From positions 6,111,874 through 6,175,873 of the forward strand of contig NC_092014.1 in assembly GCF_042242105.1 (NCBI RefSeq): a stretch of DNA of 64,000 nucleotides. The letters run 5' to 3'. Under the pieces are notes generated by a model. That model was not told the origin of the DNA, did no database searches, and worked only from the letters and a program-made list of their open reading frames with translations. Source of the stretch: Pempheris klunzingeri. Its lineage: Eukaryota > Chordata > Actinopteri > Acropomatiformes > Pempheridae. This document shows positions 10,098 through 41,744 of this stretch, in pieces (the stretch's first letter is position 1; every line of letters begins with the position of its first letter). A program made the position numbers and the translations under genes.

Positions 10098-12297
10098 CCA
10101 GGCTGAATGATATCATTACCACAGTTTCGACATGTACATCATTAATATCTTAGTTAAACCATCAGAAAATAAAAACAGCCATAGAAAACATTGTTTGTCT
10201 GTCACATCTGGACAGAGGTGTATTTGAAGTCCTGTAAATACCCACGTACACACGAACACACTGACCCTCGATCATGAGCGTGGATCTGTTTTCCATCAAG
10301 ACATACCGCTGTCAGATTGGTCACATCCCAGAAAGCACTGCACGGGAATTCAAATACAGTTCAAATACAGGTGTGCAGACTACACTGGAATAGTTTTATT
10401 AAAACATTGCAAGACAGAGAGTCATTCACCATTAATAAGAGAGGAAAAACGCTGCTCTTGCCTTTATTCTCCTACAAAACAGCTAGCTATTGTTTTATCT
10501 TTAAAGTTTGATTTTTACAAGACAGAGAAAAATAAAAAAAAACATGTTGTGATATGAAGAGTGTTGTAAGAGTTTTAAAAACATTATGAAAGGCCATTAA
10601 TCAGTGACTAGTCCCACAGATCTTAACATTGTTTGCATCAATGGTGCAAAATAACACTGTAAAGTACTAGACCATAGGTAGCATTGTTACCATAACATGG
10701 ACATTTTCTTTCTAGTAAAATCACACGTAAGATTGTCTCGCTAGTACGAGAAGTGGTCATTGATTAATAATATTTAAATGCTGTACAGGAAAGGTGGTTG
10801 AAAGGTGTTTGAATGTTAGGGCTCTGCTCAATCAGCTAATCACTAGATTCCAGGTTTCTCTGAAATGCTACCTAACTACATCACCCATAATGCAAATGGT
10901 TATGGGTGTGATGCCACAGCTGCGGGAGGGCGTGTAGTTACTACGGCTCTAGAAGTGAATGTAAACGGGAGGAAAAGCAGGAAACAATGGATTCTAATAA
11001 GAAACGGTGTGTGTGTGTGTGTGTGTTGGATGTGGATGTCTGTACAGCAGGTACATGTGCATCTGTGTGTGTTTCAATGCGTGTGTGTGTGTGAGGGCAT
11101 GCATGGCGTCTGCGTAGAAATGACTCAGGCTAGATAGGCTGGCCCTTGCTTGCTGCCAGTCAGACACACTGATCACTGTACTTACACACAGTAACACTGA
11201 GATAGAGCAAATAGCCAATCACACTGCAGTGATGTCACACACACGGGTTCACGAATACAGTTTTTATACACTGTACAGTTTTTGAGAGGGAGGAAAAAAC
11301 CACTGGCAGTGTCCCAGGCAGTGTGTTTTACTTCTCCATCTCGCAATGTCACCTTCAGGAGAATTTGTGCTTGTGGGTAAAAAAATAAAAATTAAGAAAA
11401 AGGATTCACCACTGGTGGCTAAAGGTCGACCCAAGGTCACCGGTTAACAAAATAAAAGCACAGGAAGAAAGAAACAATAGGATGAGAAACAGAATACTAC
11501 AGTTGGTCACAGTATCGCATCCCGAGCTTCAGCTTACGATGAAACATAAAAGAAACACCCACTTTCCTTGATTTTAACACTTTTGTGGAACATTTATCAG
11601 GGACATGATTTTTTTTTCAGGTTTCAGGACACAACTTCCATTAAATAAAGATGGAAAGCTGTTTTATTTTTACTGCTTTTTATATTCCTGATCATATCCC
11701 TGAATGGAAACAAAACATTTAAAGTAACAAAAAACCTTTCCGTCCCTCCTCAGTCCTGATCGTCTTCTGGGACCTTGACTGGCTTACATAGCACCTGGCA
11801 AGATGTGTAGTTGCAATTTTCATTGAGTCTTATTCCGCTCCGGTCCATGGTTTTCCTTTTTCAAGTGTCTTTCCCGTTGCCTCATTATTTACAGTCGGAA
11901 GGAAAACATTCCATGTGAGTTTTTTTTTCCCTTTTCTGAGACATGTGGAGGCAGTGGGAGAAGAGGACAGAATCGGGCATCCCTCATTATTCAGTTTTTT
12001 GGCACAGGTTGAGCCTTCTCTTGTCCTTCATCTCTCCCTCCGATTTCCAAAATTCAAAACAGTTACTCCACGACAGGATTCCTGGCTCATATTCAAAATG
12101 CATTAATCGACGCGTGTACTGTATGTGCACGTAAACAAATATGGAGAGAGACACGGACACACTTTTCAAGCTCACGGTTCAAGTCTTTGTTAGACGACAA
12201 TGTTAAGCTAAAGAGAATGTGGATGTGGTGGTACTGTTTCTATCTAAACATGGCTTTCTGATTCACTGGCTTATTACTTATACAGTTTTGTCCACCT

Positions 12298-12328
<31 letters not shown>

Positions 12329-13071
12329 TTTGTATTAGAGATACAGCAAAAATTCCCATGATAAACACGCAGCACACCACATTACCAGTAATGATTCAAC
12401 AGTCTACTTTTCATGAAATCAGAGTAAAGCACACGTTTACTATTTACACGTCTGTACAGTGTGTGTGTGCGTGTGTGTGTGCGTGTGTGTGTGTGTGCGT
12501 GCATGTGTGCACTTGTCTGTGTGTGAGTGTGTGCTCTGACGGGAGAAGTGTCAGGGGATTGAGGGGGTGAGGGTGGCGTATCTGTCTCCACTGGGGGGCG
12601 GTGCACTGATCCCAGTGGCGGAGGAGAGGACTGAAAAGTAGAGGACGAACTGGAGATGGAGCCAAGGCGCTTCAACTGCTGTGCATTGTGGGTATTTGGG
12701 CTGATCCAGCACAGCAGCGGTGGTAGAGCGAGCAGCTCGTGGTGTGTGTCCGTTAACAGAGGAGTAGAAATTGTGATCTTCTGAGATGGGCCTTTAAATT
12801 TTTGTTGAACTGTGGGTGAGAAGTGGAAGGTGGTCTTCAAAGTGCTATTCTTTGCTGAGGTGCTTGGTTGATGAGTCCTGGCGTGCTGCGTTGTTTCTGG
12901 TGAACCGGTCGGTGTTGGTGAAATTCAGTGGACCTTGACAAACTGGGGTCCTGTTGGTGCTTTAAAAGCTCAGCTCTGGTTGAGCTCTGGTGAGTGCTGA
13001 GTTGGACCTTGGTATTGGCTGTGAAAACTGGATTCAGGCAGTACTGGGGTGGACTGGTGCGGCTATGGTCT
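10098..13071 (-). other. Probable ttyh3 3' UTR
   Basis: About 3 kb after the ttyh3 stop with no further coding homology. It contains CA/TG runs (about 11,008-11,026, 12,298-12,326, 12,462-12,500). A 152-codon open frame on the - strand (12,382-12,840) runs through CA-repeat (His/Thr) sequence and looks fortuitous. Its extent as UTR is inferred from the absence of another gene and from AATAAA near 10,092. Confidence 0.4.
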
Positions 13072-33217
<20,146 letters not shown>

Positions 33218-34533
33218 CCTGATCCAGCTACCTGCCGGCTGTCACTTCACTCTCTAACCCGATTCCTCACACGGACACTGTAGGGAAATTCACAATTGTA
33301 GTGGTTTAACAGGGCACAATTCACACCACCTGTCATGACAGGCAGATGTCACTTCACCGAACAGATTTAGCAAGATGAAGGTTCACTGTCTGCAATCCTT
33401 ACTGCAATCCTTGTTGATGCTGTTTACAACCAAATCTCCCAAACCTGCTTCTATCAACTGGATCATCATTATTATAAGGCAAATGTGATGAGTTATCAGT
33501 GCTAAGTCATTACCAAAGGTGGGACAAACATGCCAATAACATCAACATGCCAATATTTTGCACACACTCTGTTGCCATTAGTTAAGGGTGCACTTGCACA
33601 AAGTGTTTTTTTCAGTTTATTTGCATCGATTTAAGAGATTTAAATTGTGAAACACAGGATTATCTATTCTTCACTATTCTATTGCATGTCTTTGCCTATC
33701 AATTACCTGTCCACGTTGCTGTGTGTGGTTAAAACACTGCAATATGACATGTTACTTCTTGTTAATTTTCTTAAAAACTCTATAAAACTGGACATTTTGC
33801 ATAATAAATTGGATAAATATGATTATTTTTGCCTGTTTTCCACCACAGTGTGTTGTGGATTACTGACATGTAATAAGTGGATGTATCACGAAAACAGTGG
33901 TTTTAATGTTAGTGTTGTAAAACAGCTCACCAGCCTCTATAATCACCAACAACCCGTTTAGTGTAGCTTAGAGGGAGAATTAGTCCTAAAATGTCATTTT
34001 AAACAGCCCATTATGAGCCAAAATTAAACCTGAAGGCGCCATACTGTATTTGGATGTACTGTACATGAAGTATAGCAGGACAATAGCATGGCTGACAGCT
34101 ACCTCGCCATCACTCAATTTACGCCCATACGACAAAAAAAACAACAACAACAAAGGCTTCATAAGATTAAATGTGTTGTGGGGGGGTGAAATGGCCGTTA
34201 TATCAAATTTAAACCCCCTCCACACACACACAGCCACGACTCTTTCTATTACACCGACTTTACTGTACCCACACATGTAGGTCAACTGAGCCGAGGGTGT
34301 GCTCATATATTCAAGCCGCTAGTCTTATTTATTCTTATACGTGCACTCAATAAATTGTTAGCAAACCCTGGGTTAGCTAGCATTAGCCCGCTCCGTCCGT
34401 TAAAACTACCGCAGTCTCACCGAGTCGCCAAGGCAACCGGGAGGAGAAAAAGGCAGGAATCCGCTTCAGGGCTCCGCGGACATCAAAGCCTGTGGCGGGG
34501 AGGGGGGGAGACAGGAGCCGGGCTACAGCCTAC
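33218..34533 (-). other. Upstream of the ttyh3 start codon: 5' UTR and probable 5' intron
   Basis: A possible acceptor (GCCGGCAG on the gene strand) lies about 14 bases before the ATG at 33217. A possible donor (CACCAG/GTAGG) lies at 34,534-34,533. This would make a non-coding first exon in the CpG-rich region, but no transcript evidence is available here. Confidence 0.35.
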
Positions 34534-34985
34534 CTGGTGAAGCCCAAGCGGGTGCAGACTCTGGTTCGGTGTCGTCTTGGGAGTCCGGGCCGGCGTGTAT
34601 ATTTCACCTATTGTCTTCCCAGATCCGGTGTTGGATTTGAGCACCACAGCCGGGCGCTGCTGCATTAACGCGGCCGTACCGAGCTGGCTGCAACGGTAGT
34701 CCCAACCACATTGAAAATAACGGAATAACGGTCACATTTCACCGAGACGCCGTGTTGTTTTGTCTGCCTCCCCCCCCCCTCGAGAGCGACAGCGCCGAGG
34801 CAGACGAGGGGTTAAAAACTGGCTGACCCGCAACCCAGTATCTCTCTATTTTGTACAGTTAGACGATGCGGTCGTTTTGTTTTTTCTAAATCATTACGGT
34901 TCGTGCTCGTTCCCACGATGGCGGTCGGCTCAGTGCATTTAGCGCTGCGGCTCTTCAATTGGAGGATACAGCTGAAGCGTGAAGC
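34370..34985 (-). promoter_or_regulatory. CpG-rich region, probable ttyh3 promoter and first exon
   Basis: CpG is frequent here (for example CGGCCGTACCGAG, GAGAGCGACAGCGCCGAGG, CCCACGATGGCGG), unlike the flanking AT-rich DNA. It lies about 1.2-1.8 kb upstream of the ttyh3 ATG, as expected for a CpG-island promoter. CCCACGATGGCGGTCGG near 34,913 contains an ATGGCGG (YY1-like) core. A 60-codon open frame on the - strand (34,665-34,483) crosses the candidate donor and could act as an upstream ORF. Confidence 0.5.
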
Positions 34986-35069
34986 AAACACGGTGTTTAA
35001 AAAGCCCTGGAGGACGGGGCTTTGCGGCAGCTCCAGCTCTGCAAATTTGTGCGAGTGAGGGAGGGAGAG

Positions 35070-35071
<2 letters not shown>

Positions 35072-35100
<29 letters not shown>
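35072..35100. repeat. (GT)n microsatellite
   Basis: About 14 GT units flanked by GA-rich sequence, just outside the CpG-rich region. Confidence 0.95.
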
Positions 35101-35103
<3 letters not shown>

Positions 35104-35192
35104 TGAGAGAGTTGGAGATAGATAGATAGAGAGAGAGTAAATGCGCAAAGAGGCCGCCCCCTATCGTTGAAATGATGGTAGTGCATGTTACA

Positions 35193-35652
35193 GTAGGGAT
35201 CCCATATTATGCAAAATGTACATTTTAATGTCTTTTAAATATAAATCTCTGTCCCTGGTGTGTCTACAGACCCCTGAACTCTCTCTTGTTTAGATTCGGC
35301 TCCCCTCATGACGTCATAAGGGGATCTGTTGATCATGTGACCTCCTAAAGCCCTTCAGCAGGCTGACTGCCCCCCATCCAAAAAAAAGTCCACCTCACTG
35401 TACACCATTGTTTTTGCCTCACTAACATCAGCTCCTGGTTACATGAAGACGTCAAAACCGAGAGCAAAGCAGCAGGTTGTTTCTGTTCTTTGAAAACGGA
35501 GCGTTTAGACAGAGGCTGAAAGCAGCTGCAGCAGCCACATCTGGGACAAGAAAAATAATGTGTTTTGCAAATTAAGCCACGTACACCTGCTCTCATAGGA
35601 CGTCCACATACACCTATGAACTTGAAAAGGAGCAGAATATGGGACCTTTAAG
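35193..35652. mobile_element. Dispersed repeat with inverted ends (GGTCCCATATT type)
   Basis: The left end is GGGATCCCATATTATGCAAA. The right end is GAGCAGAATATGGGACCTTTA, whose reverse complement starts TAAAGGTCCCATATTCTGC. I recognise 'aaaggtcccatatt' as the terminus of an abundant percomorph repeat. About 460 bases, no transposase, so non-autonomous. It lies about 200 bases from the CpG-rich ttyh3 promoter region. Confidence 0.6.
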
Positions 35653-36392
35653 GTACAGATTCATGCTTTTTACATAAAGGTGCCTTTTGTAACATTTGGC
35701 CACCTGCTCCTCCAAATCAACAGGCAGGCTACATTTCACCTCCTCCACTAATAAACCTTACAATGTTCACTGTCATTTTACAAGACAGGGTTCCCTAAGG
35801 GAACGAAAGCTGCAGCCCCTTCATGCTACGCACACATTGAATATGCTGTATATGTAGATGATTCAATGTAGAAACACGATCAAATATGAAATAAGATCAA
35901 AACAACATATAGGCCTCAGTTATTTATATACACATACTTGTGTACACCCAGGGGAAAGAAATGCGTGTTGGGTTTTTTTTTTTTGCATGTGGTGGTCCAG
36001 TATCCAATTCTTAAAATGCATTTATTGGTTAGTAAACTTTAGTGAATATCTCTGCAACACAGTACATAGATGTCTTTGGCATAAACTCAATACTGTGATT
36101 TCTCCACATTCTGTTGATATTATTTAATTTTTCAGTGATTTCAACTAATCTAGCGCTTGCTAGATTTTACTTATTTGTACGTATTTCTATGATTGTTTAA
36201 TATTTTAAACTTAGCATTTATTGGAGAAACATCCCAAAAAAAATGTATATAGCAGAATTTTGTTTTTTCCTCTTTCTCATCCCATTAATCATATCATGAC
36301 CTCTGAGATTTATATAGTTACCCTTTGGAGTTAAACCTCTTTGCAGTGAAGCACTACATCAGACACAAGATGTTTTACTAGAAAAACAGCAT
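35653..36392. other. Intergenic between ttyh3 and iqce
   Basis: AT-rich sequence with a T run near 35,971-35,983. No gene recognised. Confidence 0.5.
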
Positions 36393-36398
36393 TTTATT
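36393..36398 (-). promoter_or_regulatory. Candidate poly(A) signal of iqce
   Basis: TTTATT on the + strand (AATAAA in iqce sense), about 860 bases after the stop codon. The interval 36,399-37,250 is then the probable 3' UTR. Confidence 0.5.
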
Positions 36399-37250
36399 GA
36401 ATGCCTCAGATATTAAGTTACACACACCATGTGGGGAAAACTGCACTCATCCACTGAGCTTGTTGACCTCCCTGTGGGTTATCACATTGTGTCTCATTAT
36501 TGGCATCAGACATTCTCCACTGTACTGACTGTGTGTTTAATATTGCAGCAGACTGATCTATTAATTTATTCACAGTTTGACTCAATAGTGCATCAGTTGA
36601 GAATCATCCCTCAATCATACTTCAGCCATAATCTATTAAACTTAAATGACAGATTAGTGTAATGATGTTTACATGTTACAAATCAGGCGTGTCAAACAAG
36701 ATTCATTCATTATTTCAAGCTTGTCGCGAGGCAGGTTAAGAGAAATGAATACATTTATTACCATGATTTCAATTTGAATATCCATCCAGTAGGCACTTTG
36801 GCAAACAAGACAATCATTGAGAATAAGTAAGAACTGAAATGAGCTATTTGGCTATTAGGCAATAAAAATGGGTTATAATTAAAGGGTGCTTTCTCCTATA
36901 TTAACAGAGAATATCCTGCACTGGGATGCATCGACAAGTATTTATGTGCCTCTTAGCTTCATGCCAGAAAAGACCCTGCGCTCAACTTTCCAGAAAACTC
37001 TCATTAACTATCATTATTAAAGCACGCAGCAAATATTGTGTATGTTCACTGTTATTCTGACTAATATTGAAACGTTCCAGCTATCATTTCCAGGTTCAGT
37101 AAGAACCCAAACCATGATGATTTGATACATACGACCGTGCAAGTCTGTCACGTACAGTATAGGCTCTGAGTAGAAACACGGGCAGAATTTAATCCTGCCT
37201 ACACACACTCACACACACACACACAAAAACACTCACGCAGCTGAGAGGGC

Positions 37251-40200
37251 CTATGAGATTAAGACTTCTCTGCTTCTCAGAGGACGTGATGGAGACACAA
37301 TGATGTCATCAGAGTCATCAGAATCAGCTGCGGCGGCTCCACCAGACTCAGCCGTGCAATGAAGCTCTGTTTGGTCTGCAGGAGATGTACAGTCATCAAT
37401 GTGCTTAAGGTGCATTTAACCTTCCTCTCATAATTCACACATTCCAACTTAAATATTTATAATCTTATTGGCTTTTTGGCACTCATTTCGGCATATTTTC
37501 CTCCAGCAAACACTTCATTGCATCAATGTTTAAAAATTCGTTTTAAGTATATATGCATACAAAACTGTGGCTTTTAACAACAAAAGGTTATGTCCGTTCT
37601 CTCTAACCTGTTGTGGGCGTCACCCTGGAGGAGTGAGTGCCAGAGACAAGCCAGGGGTCTTCTTCTTTACCCTGCTTTTCATCGTCTATATGGAAAGATG
37701 CAGCACCTTGGCAACAGAAGAACAGATACAGTAACCAGCTGTTAAGGCACAAATCAGACATATCCTCAAAACATATATGTACAAATAATGTACTTTTTAT
37801 TTTTTAGGATGCATTTAGATATATGGAGCTTGCAATATCATGCTTGAATTTAAGCTTTCCCTACTAACAATCCACATACAATAATATGCACATTATTGCA
37901 TGTTTTTGACCAAAATTTCAACACAACAACGTTTATGACAACCCTATGTCTTCTTGTGGTAAGGTCCAAAATCTCTGAGTGAAGCCCTCTGCACATCCAA
38001 TGCAGGGCAGTCTTGTAAGCAAGCAGAAAAGAAACGCTGACATCGCTGCTCTGCTCTATGCACCCATCTGCTGTCAGCCAATTAGAAAGCCAGGGAGATG
38101 GAGGGGAAAGCGATGGGGAAGCTGGTGTAGTCTAGCAGGGTCAAAATCTTAGGAAAAGGCTCTTGAACATTGGCAGCTTTAGATCAGTAGAGGTCGTGTG
38201 AGGTAGCGACATTGCTGGTCACAGAGCCGCTGTGTGTCTCTGAAGAGACAGGCACCTTGGAATTAGATCAGTGTGACGGCAAGATCCATCTGCTCATAAA
38301 GGCGTCAGGGTAGATATGATGAGCGATTCTTCGGTTGAGAGCGGGATGGCGCCATGGTGATGCAAGCATTAAGCCAGATCTGTTGAATCTATGGTGTGCT
38401 TCCTCTCAAAGCCACACGCAAGAACTGAAAACCAAAAGTCTGTGTGAACCTCACCTGTTCTGCTGGGAGCGTGTGTTGAGCGAGCTCTCCTTGGTACCAG
38501 CGTTGGCATATTATTTCCCATTAGTGAAGGCACAGAGGACCCTGAGCTAATGCACAAAAACACACACATGCAAACACACACTGCTGTAAAATGCATTGTA
38601 TGTTTTACTATTCTTGAAGCGTTTTTCTGTGTAAACAGGAGTCACCTTTCTATTGCAAGACTACAGCGAGCCAGGTGTCCCCTGAATGCTGACTGTATCA
38701 TTGTCAAGGCAACCACATCCAGCTCCCCTTCTACGGCCGATGCAACATCCCTGCAATGTGTTGCTTCTACAGCCTGAAAAGAGGAGGTGGGGAAGAGGTT
38801 GAGCCGAAGGGAGAAAGAAACAGGAGAAATAGGAGGGACAAGGGATCATCAGTGGGAGACAGAAAAATGTAGAAGTAGAGGGAAAATTACCATAGACTGA
38901 TAGAAACTGATTTTTAGAGCCATCTAGTGGCAATCTGACTGAGCTGCAATCTGGTTTATTTCAGAACAGGTCTGTTCATAATTATGTCTTGCATGCTGAG
39001 ACAAAGGCACACATGTGCATTCAGGATTAAGCCTTCATTTCCACATCCCATGCTATGCCCCGTACTATGTTTTCAGGGTTTAAGAAAGTTACTGCCAAAT
39101 TGTTTTGACGCTACATCATCATTTCAGCGACTGTCAGAGCTTCAAACATGGAGGCTGACGTGATCCTTTTAATGTCTTCTGAGTTTCTAATAATACTAAT
39201 AATAAAAGGGGTCTTGTTCCAATCAGTACATCATCAACTGATACTCAACCAAAGCCTTAGTGATAAATGATTAGATACTTCAGCATAGTCTGGACATGAT
39301 TAGTGTTTGTGAAATATGGTTGAAATGGTGTTTCTATTGTGTTTCTACTGTGTTGTCTATGCTATTCTGATTTTGGGTCAACTGCTGTTGCTTTTAAATG
39401 TGCTTTATAAATAAAGTTGGATTGGAGGTTGATTGGACAACAATAGTAGAAAGAAAGTAACACACTGCAGTGTAATGAGCCAAATATTACATGAAGATAA
39501 CATTATTTTTCTTTATGTTCTTTTAAAAAAGTTGTGTATGATATTGACACACAAGAATTAACTTGAATCAAGATGGTGTTGTCTCATGGTGGCACAGCGT
39601 TGTGTGCTCTTGTGTGACCTCACCAAACTAAATTCCTATCAACTATGTTAAAATGGCAAGAAAGCACTGAAAGTTGAAGGAATGTTTATAGAAATATGGT
39701 GATTCTGAAGTGTAACATGACTCCTGCTGCTTTGCAGATACGGAGTGACTGAGTCTGTATGGGAGTGTTTTTGTGTGGGTGAAACCTTATTCTGTGCATC
39801 TTTCAGCAGGTCCTTGAGCTGCGACTGTCTGAGGAGGTGGCCTCTTAATGCTGACTGCAACATCACAATGTCCTTAAAATAGAAAGCAGAGAGATGAATA
39901 TACGCAGAGAAATCTGTTTAATATTTCTCTCACACGTCAATAACTTCTTTCACATAACTGTGGTGTGTCACATACCCTATTTCTGTGCTCCCTCCACTTT
40001 GTCTGGATAGCCAGCGCTGCTTTCTCTCTTTCTCTCTTCTCTGTACCCACTTCTTCATCTCCTTCCCCCTCCTTCTCTTTGCCGCCAGTGTCCCCCTTTT
40101 CTCCTTCTTCCAGACCTGCTACAGGCTGAGTGTCCTCGTTGCCCTCTGGCGATGTGGCAGAGGGAGCGCAGAGCTCAGCTTGTGCAGCCTTTCTTCTGTC

Positions 40201-41713
40201 CTCCAGAGTTTGTATCCTCGCCCACAACTGGTCCAACTCTTGTCTGAGAAATACATACGCATAAATAATACATAAGCAAGGGACAAAAAACAAGTAGCGG
40301 CCATAGTGAGTGTCGTCTGACAGGAGTTAGTTAGCTAAGGCTTTCTAAATCCATGGCTGTTCTGAGGTAAATACACATTTTATTTTGTGAGAGGTTTTTT
40401 GTCCAATACATGTGATCAGATTTAATTTATGGAATTTGCAACATGACACAGGCTAGTTAGTTAGTTCGTTAGTTAGTTTTTGTTTAAACAAACTATAAAG
40501 GTGACATCTGTAAACATCACCTTTATGATTTAATTTATTCATAATATTGATTTGACCATGGCCCTCTGCTACATCTCTTTTAGTCGTCTCTGTTTCTTGC
40601 CTGGATGTTATATATTTAGACATTATTTGCATACAGACAATTTTTCAGAGCAACTTTATGATGATGCTAACTTTCTACAAAGCATCTGTATGACAGAGGC
40701 ATCAGCTGTGATCTGTTCAATGAGCATGCGTAGATTTCCCCATAAAATCACAGCTGCAGATGTGAATCCAACAGCACTTCCTTTTAAATACCACCATACA
40801 CTCAAAGAATAGCTACACGTGTGGATCCTTGGTTTTAAAAACAACCAGAACTTTACAAATCTGATAAATCCCAAGCTCACAACGCTGTAGACATATAGAT
40901 GATATATACACAGTGTGGTAGAATGTAATGTACTGCATGGCATGAGTCAAATGACACATAGCTTAATCATATCAATGGCACATCACAGCTATAAACATAC
41001 TTATGCTGCTGCGTCTCTTTGTCCCGTTCTTTCGCCTGTTCAGCTTTCCATCGTTCTGTCTCTCTCTCCAATTCTTCTCTTTCTGTCCTCAGCTGTCTCA
41101 ATTCATCACTGAAAACAAAAAACACAACACAGATTTGGCCTTTCTGCCCACAGTAGCTGCCACTGATGTAATAATAACAAGGTAAACCACCTCTGAGTGG
41201 TTTCTCCCACTGGTGTAAAACATGAACTTAGACAATTAACATTTATTATGGCTTAAAAACATGGACACACTGTACATCACATATGAAACCTTCGGGTGAA
41301 CTGGGTGGTCTCTCACTCACTCTTTACTTGACAGCCTCTCTTGAAGCTCCGCCCTTTCCGTCTCCAATTGGCCGAGGCGTTCTCTCAGATCAGAAACCTC
41401 CTCCCTTTCCTCAGTCATCGTTCCCACGGAGACCCCTGCCTCTGTTGCCATGGTAAACCCCAGAATCTCAGCGGGCGTGGCCTGGACCTCCTGATCCAAT
41501 CGGCCGCAGCTCTGTGCTGACTGGGCGTGTCTTCTGCTGTCCTCCAGCCTCTGATAGGAGGAGAGAGGTGAGATGAGGCTGCTATCTGTGTAAGGCAATC
41601 CTGCAGAGATGAACTGTGTGTGTTTACATGGGCAACTGGTCACAGTTGTCTCACCCTCTCCACTTCCAACAGCCTTCTCAACAGTCTCTGTTTACTCCAC
41701 TCTCTGTAACCTA

Positions 41714-41744
<31 letters not shown>

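Noticed and set aside
12382-12840. 152-codon open frame on the - strand
   Set aside because: It lies in the probable ttyh3 3' UTR and is largely a translated CA repeat (His/Thr) plus Pro/Ser-rich sequence.
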